A DNA stretch of 64,000 nucleotides from JBBROS01 sp038229135 (GTDB taxonomy: Bacteria > Pseudomonadota > Alphaproteobacteria > Acetobacterales > Acetobacteraceae). Positions 57,380 to 64,000 of the stretch are shown here, in pieces. The stretch's first letter is position 1. Each line of letters opens with the position of its first letter. The translations under genes and the position numbers were made by a program. The stretch lies in the NCBI GenBank assembly GCA_038229135.1, contig JBBROS010000017.1, forward strand, positions 1 through 64,000, read 5' to 3'. A model generated the notes under the pieces. The model saw nothing but the letters and a program-made list of their open reading frames with translations. It searched no databases and was not told the DNA's origin.

Positions 57380-59989
57380 ATGGATGACCTGCTGACTGAG
57401 TTCCTGACCGAGGCGCATGAGAGCCTGGCGGGGTTGGACGAGGCGCTGCTGGTGCTGGAGCGGTCGCCCGGGGACAAGGCGACGGTGGGTCTGATCTTCC
57501 GGCTGGTGCACACGATCAAGGGCACCTGCGGGTTCCTGGGCCTGCCGCGGTTGGAGCGGGTGGCGCATGCGGCGGAGAACGTGCTGGGTGCGCTGCGCGA
57601 GGAAGCGCTGGTGGCGACCCCTGCGCTGGTGACGGACGTGCTGCGCTCGGTGGACGTGATGAAGGCGATCGTGGGAGCGCTGGGCGCCACCGGGGCGGAG
57701 CCTGCGGGCGGGGATGCGGCGCTGATCGCGGCGCTGGACGCGCACCTGGCGGGGGAGGCGGCAGCGCCGGCCGTCGAGGCGTTCGTCGCGGCAGAGGCCC
57801 CGGTGACGCCCGTGGTGGAGGCCGCCGCGGCGTCCAGGCCCGCGATCGCGGCCGCGTCCGCGGCGGCCGCACCCGTCGACATCCCCAGCACGGAGGCCGC
57901 CCCGGCTGCGGACAACCTGGCCTCGCAGACCATCCGGGTGAGCGTGAGCGTGCTCGAGGACCTCATGACGCTGGTCAGCGAGCTGGTGCTGACGCGCAAC
58001 CAGCTGCTGCAGATCAGCCGCAGCAGCCAGGAGACGGTGTTCGCGGCCCCGGTGCAGCGCCTGTCGCAGATCACGAGCGACCTGCAGGAGGGGGTGATGA
58101 AGACCCGCATGCAGCCCATCGGGTCTGCGTGGAGCAAGCTGCCGCGGCTGGTGCGGGACCTCTCGCAGGAGCTGGGCAAGCCGATGGAGCTTCGGATGAT
58201 CGGCGCCGAGACGGAGATCGACCGCCAGGTGCTGGAGCTGGTGCGGGACCCGCTGACGCACATGGTGCGCAACAGCGCCGACCACGGGCTGGAGCTGCCG
58301 GAGGAGCGCCGGGCTGCGGGCAAGCCGGAGACCGGCACGATCACGCTGCGGGCCTGCCACGAGGGCGGGCACATCACCGTGGAGATCAGGGACGATGGGC
58401 GAGGCCTGCCGCTGGGGCGCATTCGGGAGAAGGCGTTGGCGCGGGGGCTGGCGAGTGCTGCGGAGCTGGATGCGATGAGCGAGGCTGCGCTGTCGCGCTT
58501 CGTGTTCCACCCCGGCTTCAGCACGGCGCAGCAGGTGACGTCCGTATCCGGCCGCGGCGTGGGGATGGACGTCGTGAAGACGAACATCGAGCGGATCGGC
58601 GGGACGATCGACCTGCACAGCCGCCCGGGCGACGGGACGACGGTGACGATCAATATCCCGCTGACGCTTGCGATCGTGTCGGCGCTGATCGTCGAGAGCG
58701 GGGGGGAGCGGTTTGCGATCGGGCAGGCCTCGGTGGCCGAGCTGGTGCACGCGGACGCGGCCGCGGGTGGCGTGGGGCAGACGCGGATCGAGCGGTTGGA
58801 CGGCGTACCGGTGCTGCGCCTGCGGGACAGGCTGCTACCGCTGGTCCGGTTGAGCGAGCTGCTGAGGCTAGAGGCGCCAGGGTCCGGGGAGCCGGGGCGG
58901 GTGGACGCCGCCGGGGCCTATGTGGTGGTCGTGTCCGTGGGCACGGAAACGCTGGGGATCGTGGTGGACCGGGTGTTCGACACGGAGGAGATCGTGGTCA
59001 AGCCCGTGGCGCCGGTGCTGCGGGACATCACGATGTTCAGCGGCAACACGGTGCTCGGGGATGGCGCGGTGATCATGATCCTGGACCCGAACGGGATTGC
59101 GCGGGCGCTGAACCTGGCTTCGGGCGGGGGCGCGCGGGCGCAGGCGGTCGAGCCGTCCCGTCGCGGCACCTCGAGCGAGGACGAGACGTCCATCCTGCTG
59201 TTCCGCGCCGGGTCGTTGGCGCCCAAGGCGGTCCCGCTCGGGCTGGTGGCGCGGCTGGAGCAGGTGGAGGCGTCGCGGCTCGAGCGGGTGGGTGGCCAGA
59301 TCGTGACGCAGTATTGCGGTCGGCTGATGCCGCTGGTGCGGTTCGAGGACGGGCCCTTGTCGGAGCGGGCGGAGCATCCGGTGCTGGTGTTCACCGAAGG
59401 CGAGCGGAGCGTCGGCCTGCTCGTGGACGAGATCCTGGACGTGGTGCACGAGCACCTGGTGGTGGAGGGCGGCGGCGCGCGGGCCGGGCTGTTGGGCACG
59501 GCGGTGGTGCAGGGTGCGGCCACCGAGGTGGTGGACACGGTGCACTGGCTGTCGCAGGCCGGGGAGGACTGGTTCCACAAGCCGGCGGCGGCACGGGCGG
59601 AGCGGCGGCTGCTGGTGGTGGAGGACAGCGCGTTCTTCCGCAACATGCTGATCCCGGCGCTGTCCTCGGCAGGCTACGCCGTCACGGCGGTGAATGGCGC
59701 GGAGGAGGCGCTGGCGCTGCGGGAGGCGGGGCAGGGGTTCGACGCGATCGTGTCGGACATCGAGATGCCCGGCATGGACGGCCTGGCCTTCGTACGGCGG
59801 CTGCGGGCGGGCGGCGCATGGTCGGGGCTGCCGACGATCGCGCTGAGCGGGCGGGTGTCGCCGGCGGACGTCGAGGCGGGGCTGGCGGCCGGGTTCACGC
59901 ACTACATGCCGAAATTCGACCGGGAGGCGCTGTTGGACCGTTTGGCGCGGTGCCTGGACGTGGCGGCCTCGCTGCAGGTGGCGGCATGA
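57380..59989 (+). CDS. cheA: Hybrid chemotaxis histidine kinase CheA with C-terminal receiver
   Basis: An 869-residue kinase: HPt with RLVHTIKGTCGFLG (phosphorylated His near residue 44), an Ala/Pro linker to about 175, dimerisation helices (LEDLMTLVSELVLTRNQLLQ), HATPase N-box HMVRNSADHGLE near 293 and G-boxes DDGRGLP near 337 and GRGVGMDVV near 391. Then a CheW-like domain, a second CheW-like region (VGLLVDEILDVV near 680) and a receiver (LLVVEDSAFF; phospho-Asp in IVSDIEMPGMDG near 793; Lys in MPKFDRE). Four-base overlap with cheW. Confidence 0.95.
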   Translation: MDDLLTEFLTEAHESLAGLDEALLVLERSPGDKATVGLIFRLVHTIKGTCGFLGLPRLERVAHAAENVLGALREEALVATPALVTDVLRSVDVMKAIVGALGATGAEPAGGDAALIAALDAHLAGEAAAPAVEAFVAAEAPVTPVVEAAAASRPAIAAASAAAAPVDIPSTEAAPAADNLASQTIRVSVSVLEDLMTLVSELVLTRNQLLQISRSSQETVFAAPVQRLSQITSDLQEGVMKTRMQPIGSAWSKLPRLVRDLSQELGKPMELRMIGAETEIDRQVLELVRDPLTHMVRNSADHGLELPEERRAAGKPETGTITLRACHEGGHITVEIRDDGRGLPLGRIREKALARGLASAAELDAMSEAALSRFVFHPGFSTAQQVTSVSGRGVGMDVVKTNIERIGGTIDLHSRPGDGTTVTINIPLTLAIVSALIVESGGERFAIGQASVAELVHADAAAGGVGQTRIERLDGVPVLRLRDRLLPLVRLSELLRLEAPGSGEPGRVDAAGAYVVVVSVGTETLGIVVDRVFDTEEIVVKPVAPVLRDITMFSGNTVLGDGAVIMILDPNGIARALNLASGGGARAQAVEPSRRGTSSEDETSILLFRAGSLAPKAVPLGLVARLEQVEASRLERVGGQIVTQYCGRLMPLVRFEDGPLSERAEHPVLVFTEGERSVGLLVDEILDVVHEHLVVEGGGARAGLLGTAVVQGAATEVVDTVHWLSQAGEDWFHKPAAARAERRLLVVEDSAFFRNMLIPALSSAGYAVTAVNGAEEALALREAGQGFDAIVSDIEMPGMDGLAFVRRLRAGGAWSGLPTIALSGRVSPADVEAGLAAGFTHYMPKFDREALLDRLARCLDVAASLQVAA

Positions 59990-60432
59990 GCGCGGCGCGT
60001 GGGGGTGCGCTCGTCGTCAGCCTCATGGTGGGCGGGCAGCTCTGTGGCCTGCCGGTCGAGGCGGTGCGGGACGTGCTGAGCCCGCAGGCGATCACGCGGG
60101 TGCCTTTGGCCGCACCGGAGATCGCGGGGAACCTGAACCTGCGTGGGCGGATCGTGACGGCGATCGATCTGCGGGTGCGGCTGGGCCTGGTGGCGCCGGA
60201 GGGGCGGGCGATGAGCGTCGTCACCGAGCATGGGCCGGAGCTGTATGCGCTCCTGGTGGATCGGGTGCTGGAGGTGGTGCCGGCGCCCGAGGGGGGTGCG
60301 GCGCCGCTGCCACCCAATCTGCCGCCGGCATGGCGGCAGTTCGGGACGGGGGTGTATCGGCTGGAGGCCGGGCTGCTGATCATGCTGGACGTGCCTGCGC
60401 TGCTGTCGCTCGCGCCGCGGCTTGCCGCATGA
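59986..60432 (+). CDS. cheW: Chemotaxis coupling protein CheW
   Basis: A 148-residue CheW domain: LCGLPVEAVRDVLSPQAITR, the NLNLRGRIVTAIDLRVRLGL core near residue 47 and YALLVDRVLEVV. It couples receptors to CheA. It overlaps cheA and cheB by four bases each. Confidence 0.93.
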   Translation: MSAARGGALVVSLMVGGQLCGLPVEAVRDVLSPQAITRVPLAAPEIAGNLNLRGRIVTAIDLRVRLGLVAPEGRAMSVVTEHGPELYALLVDRVLEVVPAPEGGAAPLPPNLPPAWRQFGTGVYRLEAGLLIMLDVPALLSLAPRLAA

Positions 60433-61526
60433 GCGCTGCGCTGAGTGCGGCGCCGGGCCCCAGGGTCCGGGTGATGTTGTGCGACGATTCGGCGGTGATC
60501 CGGTCCGCGCTGGGCAGGATCCTGGGGGAGGACCCGGCGGTCGAGGTGGTGGCGCGGGCGGTGAACGGGCGGGACGCGCTGGACCAGGTGTCTCGCCGGC
60601 CGGACCTGGCGGACGTGCTGCTGCTGGACATCGAGATGCCGGTGATGGACGGGCTTTCGGCGTTGCCGCTGCTGTTGAAGGCGTCGCCGCGGCTGCGGGT
60701 GATCATGGCGTCCACGCTGAGCACGCGTGGGGCGACGGTGACGCTCGAGGCGCTGCGGCTGGGAGCGGCGGATTACGTGCCGAAGCCTGAGGCTGCGGCG
60801 CTGGCGGGGGATGGCGCTTTTCGGCGGGAGCTGCTGGGCAAGGTGCGGGCGCTCGGCCGGCGTGGGGCGCCGGTGCAGGGGACGGTGCCGGTTGCGCTGC
60901 GGCCCGGGTTTGCCGCAGCGCCGATGCTGCTCGCGATCGGGAGCTCGACGGGGGGGCCGCAGGCGTTGGCCACGTTGCTTCCGGCGTTGAAGCAGGCCGC
61001 GGGGCCGGGTGGGCTGGGGGTGCCCGTGGTGATTACGCAGCACATGCCGCCGGCGTTCACGGCGCTGCTGGCTGGGCAGCTGGCGCGGCAATCGGGGCTG
61101 CCCTGCTCGGAGGCGGCGGACGGTGTGCGGCTGGAGGCGGGGCATCTGTATCTGGCACCGGGCGGGCGGCACCTGGTGGTCCGCCGGGTGGCGGGTGTGG
61201 GGCGCGAGGCGGGGCTGGAGGCGCGGCTGGAGGATGGTCCGCCCGAGAATTACTGCCGGCCCTCGGTGGACCCGATGCTGCGGAGCGCCACGGAGGCGTG
61301 CAGCGGGCGGGCGTTGCTGGTGATGCTCACGGGCATGGGGCAGGACGGGCTGGAGGGGACGCGGGCGCTGGTGGGCGCGGGAGGCGTGGCGCTGGCGCAG
61401 GACGAGGCGACGAGCGTGGTGTGGGGCATGCCGGGGGCGGTGGCGCGGGCCGGGCTATGCCACGCGGTGCTGCCGCTGGAGGCGCTGGCAGAGCGGACGG
61501 CGCGGCTGCTGCGAGGTGGGCGATGA
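60429..61526 (+). CDS. cheB: Chemotaxis protein-glutamate methylesterase CheB
   Basis: A 365-residue receiver plus methylesterase: phospho-Asp in LLLDIEMPVMDG near residue 66, then the CheB catalytic set in AIGSSTGGPQAL (Ser near 172), ITQHMPPAFTALL (His near 203) and MLTGMGQDGLEG (Asp near 302). It removes receptor methyl groups and deamidates receptor Gln residues. It overlaps cheW and cheR by four bases. Confidence 0.95.
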   Translation: MSAALSAAPGPRVRVMLCDDSAVIRSALGRILGEDPAVEVVARAVNGRDALDQVSRRPDLADVLLLDIEMPVMDGLSALPLLLKASPRLRVIMASTLSTRGATVTLEALRLGAADYVPKPEAAALAGDGAFRRELLGKVRALGRRGAPVQGTVPVALRPGFAAAPMLLAIGSSTGGPQALATLLPALKQAAGPGGLGVPVVITQHMPPAFTALLAGQLARQSGLPCSEAADGVRLEAGHLYLAPGGRHLVVRRVAGVGREAGLEARLEDGPPENYCRPSVDPMLRSATEACSGRALLVMLTGMGQDGLEGTRALVGAGGVALAQDEATSVVWGMPGAVARAGLCHAVLPLEALAERTARLLRGGR

Positions 61527-62326
61527 GCGCCGGGGGGACGGCCGGGATCGCGGAAATTGCCGCGCACGTCCAGGCGCGGTCGGGCCTCGCGCTGGGGCCG
61601 GAGAAGGCGTACCTCGTCGAGACGCGGCTGGCGCCGATCCTGAAGCGGGAGCAGCTGCCGAACCTGGGCGCGCTGGCGGCGCGGATCGGGCGGAGCGAGG
61701 CGCTGTCGCGCGCCGTGGTGGAGGCGATGACGACGAACGAGTCGTTGTTCTTCCGGGACGGGTCCCCGTTCAAGCACCTTCGGGAGCAGGCCCTGCCGGC
61801 GCTGCACCGGGTGCGGGCGCCGGGGCAGGGGCTGCGCATGTGGTCGGCGGCCGCATCGACGGGGCAGGAGGCGTATTCGATCGCGATCACCGTGCAGGAG
61901 GCGGCGCTCGGGCGGCCCGTCGAGATATTGGGGACGGACATTGCGACCGGGCCGCTGGAGCGGGCGCGGACGGGGCTTTATTCGCCGTTCGAGGTGCAGC
62001 GGGGGCTGACGGGCGAGCACCTGGCCCGGCATTTCGCACGGGAAGGGGACCAGTGGCGCGTGAGCCCGGCGTTGCGTGCCATGGTGGGCTTCCGCGAGTG
62101 GAACCTGCTGGCGGCGCTGAGCCCGCTCGGGCAGTTCGACGTGGTGTTCTGCCGCAACGTGCTGATCTACTTCGACGCGCCGACGAAGGCGCGGGTGTTC
62201 GGCGCGATCCGGCGGCAGATGGCGCCGGACGGGTTGCTGTATCTAGGGGCGTCGGAAAGCCCGATCGGGCTCTCGGACGGCTTCGTGAGGGCCGTGCAGG
62301 ATTGTGGGGTGTATAGGTTGGCGTGA
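61523..62326 (+). CDS. cheR: Chemotaxis protein methyltransferase CheR
   Basis: A 267-residue SAM-dependent methyltransferase adding methyl groups to chemoreceptor Glu. CheR marks: TTNESLFFRDGSPFKHLR near residue 69, the SAM site LRMWSAAASTGQEAYSIAI near 110, EILGTDIATGPLERAR, FDVVFCRNVLIYFDA near 206 and LYLGASESPIGLSDGF. Last gene of fliM-cheA-W-B-R. Confidence 0.95.
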   Translation: MSAGGTAGIAEIAAHVQARSGLALGPEKAYLVETRLAPILKREQLPNLGALAARIGRSEALSRAVVEAMTTNESLFFRDGSPFKHLREQALPALHRVRAPGQGLRMWSAAASTGQEAYSIAITVQEAALGRPVEILGTDIATGPLERARTGLYSPFEVQRGLTGEHLARHFAREGDQWRVSPALRAMVGFREWNLLAALSPLGQFDVVFCRNVLIYFDAPTKARVFGAIRRQMAPDGLLYLGASESPIGLSDGFVRAVQDCGVYRLA

Positions 62327-62389
62327 ACGGCAGGCCGACCATCGCGCTCGCGGCGATGACGGCCAGGCCCGACGACATGGGAGGCTTCC

Positions 62390-62833
62390 TTGCCCAACAC
62401 GATCCACCTGCACCGAGTGATCGCAACCAAGCCGGCGAAGATCTACCGGGCGTTCCTCGAGCTGGATGCGTTGGCGAGCTGGGTGCCGCCGTTCGGGTTC
62501 CTGTGCACGGTGCATGAGCTGCAGGCGAAGGTGGGCGGCACGCATCGAGCGTCGTTCCGCAACTTCACGACAGGGGAGACCCATTCGTTCGGCGGCACAT
62601 ACCGGGAACTCGTTCCGGACCAGCGCCTGGTCTACACGGACGTGTTCGACGACCCCAATCTGCCCGGCGAGATGGTCGTCACGGTCGAGCTGAAGGCGGT
62701 GTCCATGGGCACCGAGGTCCGCATCGAGCAGCGAGGGATTCCGGACGCGATCCCGCCCGAGGCCTGCTACCTGGGCTGGCAGGATTCGCTGCACAAGCTG
62801 GAGAAGCTGGTGCTCCCCGAGATCAGGCAGTGA
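62390..62833 (+). CDS. SRPBCC (AHSA1-type) family protein
   Basis: A 147-residue START-like protein: IHLHRVIATKPAKIYRAFL, ELDALASWVPPFGFLCTV, FGGTYRELVPDQRLVYTDVF and the C-terminal CYLGWQDSLHKLEKLV match the AHSA1/SRPBCC group that binds hydrophobic ligands. TTG 62390 follows GGGAGGCTTCC; no upstream ATG fits. Confidence 0.85.
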   Translation: MPNTIHLHRVIATKPAKIYRAFLELDALASWVPPFGFLCTVHELQAKVGGTHRASFRNFTTGETHSFGGTYRELVPDQRLVYTDVFDDPNLPGEMVVTVELKAVSMGTEVRIEQRGIPDAIPPEACYLGWQDSLHKLEKLVLPEIRQ

Positions 62834-62861
62834 GGATCGGGTCCGGGGGAGCCTACGGCAG

Positions 62862-63191
62862 ATGCCCAGGTTCGTAACGATCGGGTATGGCGACCAGGCC
62901 GGGTATGAGCAGACGCCTGATCTGGTCCGCGACGCCGCACATGCGCATGATGCTGCCCTGAGGCGGGGCGGTGCGCTGATGGGCATTGCGGGCGAGGCGG
63001 TGCAGGTGCGGAACCCGCATGCCGAGGGCGTCCAGGTGGTGCAGGGGCCGTTCATGGCCTCGGCCCTGCCGATTGCCGGGTTTGCAATCATCGAAGCGGC
63101 TGATCTGGCGGCGGCGATCGCGATGGTTTCGGGTGTGCCCTGCGCAGTGGCGCATGGTGTCGTGGAGGTGTGGCCGTTGCAGGAGCGGTGA
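62862..63191 (+). CDS. YCII-like domain protein
   Basis: A 109-residue protein with MPRFVTIGYGDQAGYEQTPD at the start and HAHDAALRRGGALMGIAGEA, plus the QGPFMASALPIAGFAIIEAA block typical of YCII/dehydratase-like ferredoxin folds. Function unknown. Starts 28 bases after the SRPBCC gene; the two are often paired with sigma-factor-associated genes, not seen here. Confidence 0.65.
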   Translation: MPRFVTIGYGDQAGYEQTPDLVRDAAHAHDAALRRGGALMGIAGEAVQVRNPHAEGVQVVQGPFMASALPIAGFAIIEAADLAAAIAMVSGVPCAVAHGVVEVWPLQER

Positions 63192-63296
63192 AGTCTGGCC
63201 GCCACAGCGGGGCGGACGCATTGGGCCGGCGGCGCAGGTTTGAACTGGCGTGGTCGGCGGCGTGCTGACACTCTGGGTCGAGAGCAGAGGTCCAGC

Positions 63297-63698
63297 ATGC
63301 CCGACACCGCCCCACGCCAGACGCAGCACACGAGCCATCTCGACGAGCGCGACTTCAAGGCGGACGGGCTTCGGCCCTACTCGAGCTACCGCGACCTGGG
63401 CGTGGCGACGGCCACGAACGGGATGGCGACGGCGCATGTGATCCGCATGACGCAGCCGTTCCGGCCGGAGCTGGGCGGGTGGCACCTCCACGCGGTGCAG
63501 TTCCAGATGGTGTATGTGCTCAAGGGTTGGTTCTCGACCGAGTTCGAGGGCAGCGCGCCGCAGATGTTCTGCGAGGGGGCGTGCTGGACGCAGCCGCCGG
63601 GCATGCGGCACGCAGTGCGGGGGTGGTCGGACGATTGCGAGCTGCTGGAGGTGATCCTGCCGGCAGAGTTCGAGACGGTGAGCGTGTCCGGCCGGTGA
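63297..63698 (+). CDS. Cupin domain protein
   Basis: A 133-residue single cupin: LRPYSSYRDLGVATATNGMA, motif 1 GGWHLHAVQFQMVYVLKG (two His) and motif 2 region CWTQPPGMRHAVRGWSDD (Pro-Gly, His). ATG 63297 (MPDTAPRQ) is chosen; an upstream TTG at 63240 would add 19 unsupported residues. Substrate unknown. Confidence 0.8.
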   Translation: MPDTAPRQTQHTSHLDERDFKADGLRPYSSYRDLGVATATNGMATAHVIRMTQPFRPELGGWHLHAVQFQMVYVLKGWFSTEFEGSAPQMFCEGACWTQPPGMRHAVRGWSDDCELLEVILPAEFETVSVSGR

Positions 63699-63828
63699 GA
63701 GTTGGCTCGTTGTTGGCGAAACCAGCCCTGTTAAGGCGCGCGATAGCCATGACCCGTTGCCGAAACGGATTAGAACCAGTTTTGTGCAAGAGTCCCGGAC
63801 GACTCTGGGGCGTAGCGGAGTACTCGGG

Positions 63829-64000
63829 ATGACGGACGTGACGACAGAGGACCGGCATATCACCGGCATCGTCTATTCGGTCACGTGCACCGGCACAGGC
63901 GGGCCGACTTCGTATGAAGATTACGTCACAGTCTCGCCGGACGGCACGGCAACAGGTGCCGAGATGATCTATCTTACTGCCGCGGGCAGTAATGAGGACG
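63829..64000 (+). CDS. Start of an unidentified ORF cut by the window edge
   Basis: From ATG 63829 the frame is open to the last base, 57 complete codons: MTDVTTEDRHITGIVYSVTC, then Thr/Gly/Ser-rich sequence ending around YLTAAGSNED. Base composition is lower in GC and codon use differs (ACA, TAT, GAA, CTT) from the neighbouring genes. Beta-rich, secreted or repeat-type proteins often start like this, but no family can be named. The hairpins cccgttgccgaaacggat and gagtcccggacgactc precede it (63750-63806). Confidence 0.45.
   Translation, partial: MTDVTTEDRHITGIVYSVTCTGTGGPTSYEDYVTVSPDGTATGAEMIYLTAAGSNED

Noticed and set aside
56291..58750. About 820-codon minus-strand frame opposite fliM and cheA
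   Set aside because: His/Arg/Gln-rich shadow of fliM and cheA, whose plus-strand motifs are unambiguous.

Overview
The window is a GC-rich (about 70% or more by eye), gene-dense chromosomal segment of an alphaproteobacterium, most likely from the Rhodospirillales/Acetobacteraceae side. This rests on the mix of families: GapR (DUF2312), UbiK, a COQ9/TetR-like protein, phasin, DUF1244, DUF486, a TspO-like protein, MidA, a hybrid CheA, and cytochrome c'. The genus is not determined. About 65 genes are called. I see no phage, transposase, CRISPR array or rRNA. There is one tRNA, tRNA-Pro(CGG).

Layout. 1-0.4 kb: repeat-rich non-coding DNA ending in a strong terminator. 0.4-8.6 kb: a Bax-inhibitor-like membrane protein, an ABC transporter of the YbbAP type divergent from a TesA-type esterase (the same arrangement as in E. 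coli), RNA cyclic phosphodiesterase ThpR, a uracil-DNA-glycosylase-family protein, GapR, a spore-photolyase-like radical SAM protein and a methyltransferase. 8.7-17.3 kb: tRNA-Pro, LOG protein, cytochrome c' facing a cytochrome b561-type protein, a repeat-bearing membrane protein, a LysM protein, and an envelope operon (rfaD-lgt-midA-pgeF-lipoprotein). 17.4-22.6 kb: ubiK, a YbjN-like gene, proC, a COQ9/TetR-like gene, phasin, a FAD oxidoreductase and an ornithine-cyclodeaminase-like gene. 22.8-30.4 kb, minus strand: an iron-type ABC transporter operon running into queG, fumC and a cupin. Its substrate-binding gene carries an in-frame amber codon, and the DUF486 gene just upstream carries a nonsense codon plus a one-base deletion.

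30.5-33.2 kb: a two-gene DNA-repair module, UdgX fused to DUF4130 and its partner radical SAM/helix-hairpin-helix protein. 33.3-43.3 kb: S9 peptidase, EamA transporter, FtsK, AmtB-GlnK, a UbiH-type monooxygenase and a TPR protein. 43.4-47.5 kb: a complete ugpBAEC-type glycerol-3-phosphate ABC transporter. 47.6-50.1 kb: LysR, NmrA and cupin genes whose C-ending codon use differs from the G-ending use around them, possibly an acquired patch. 50.2-56.2 kb: DUF1244, a glycerate kinase-pyruvate kinase pair that would feed glycerate to pyruvate, a glycoside hydrolase, a TspO-like protein and an unrecognised protein. 56.3-62.3 kb: a fliM-cheA-cheW-cheB-cheR operon in which the che genes overlap by four bases and CheA carries its own receiver. 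62.4-64 kb: small stress/cupin-type genes and the start of an unidentified ORF cut by the window edge.

Two families of short dispersed repeats sit almost only between genes, mainly at 3' ends: a 28-base element related to CGTCATCGCGAGCG..., and a C-run/G-run palindrome. No wholly new system is evident. The best candidates for a second look are the UdgX/radical SAM module, the two adjacent broken genes, and the recurrent in-frame tandem repeats.
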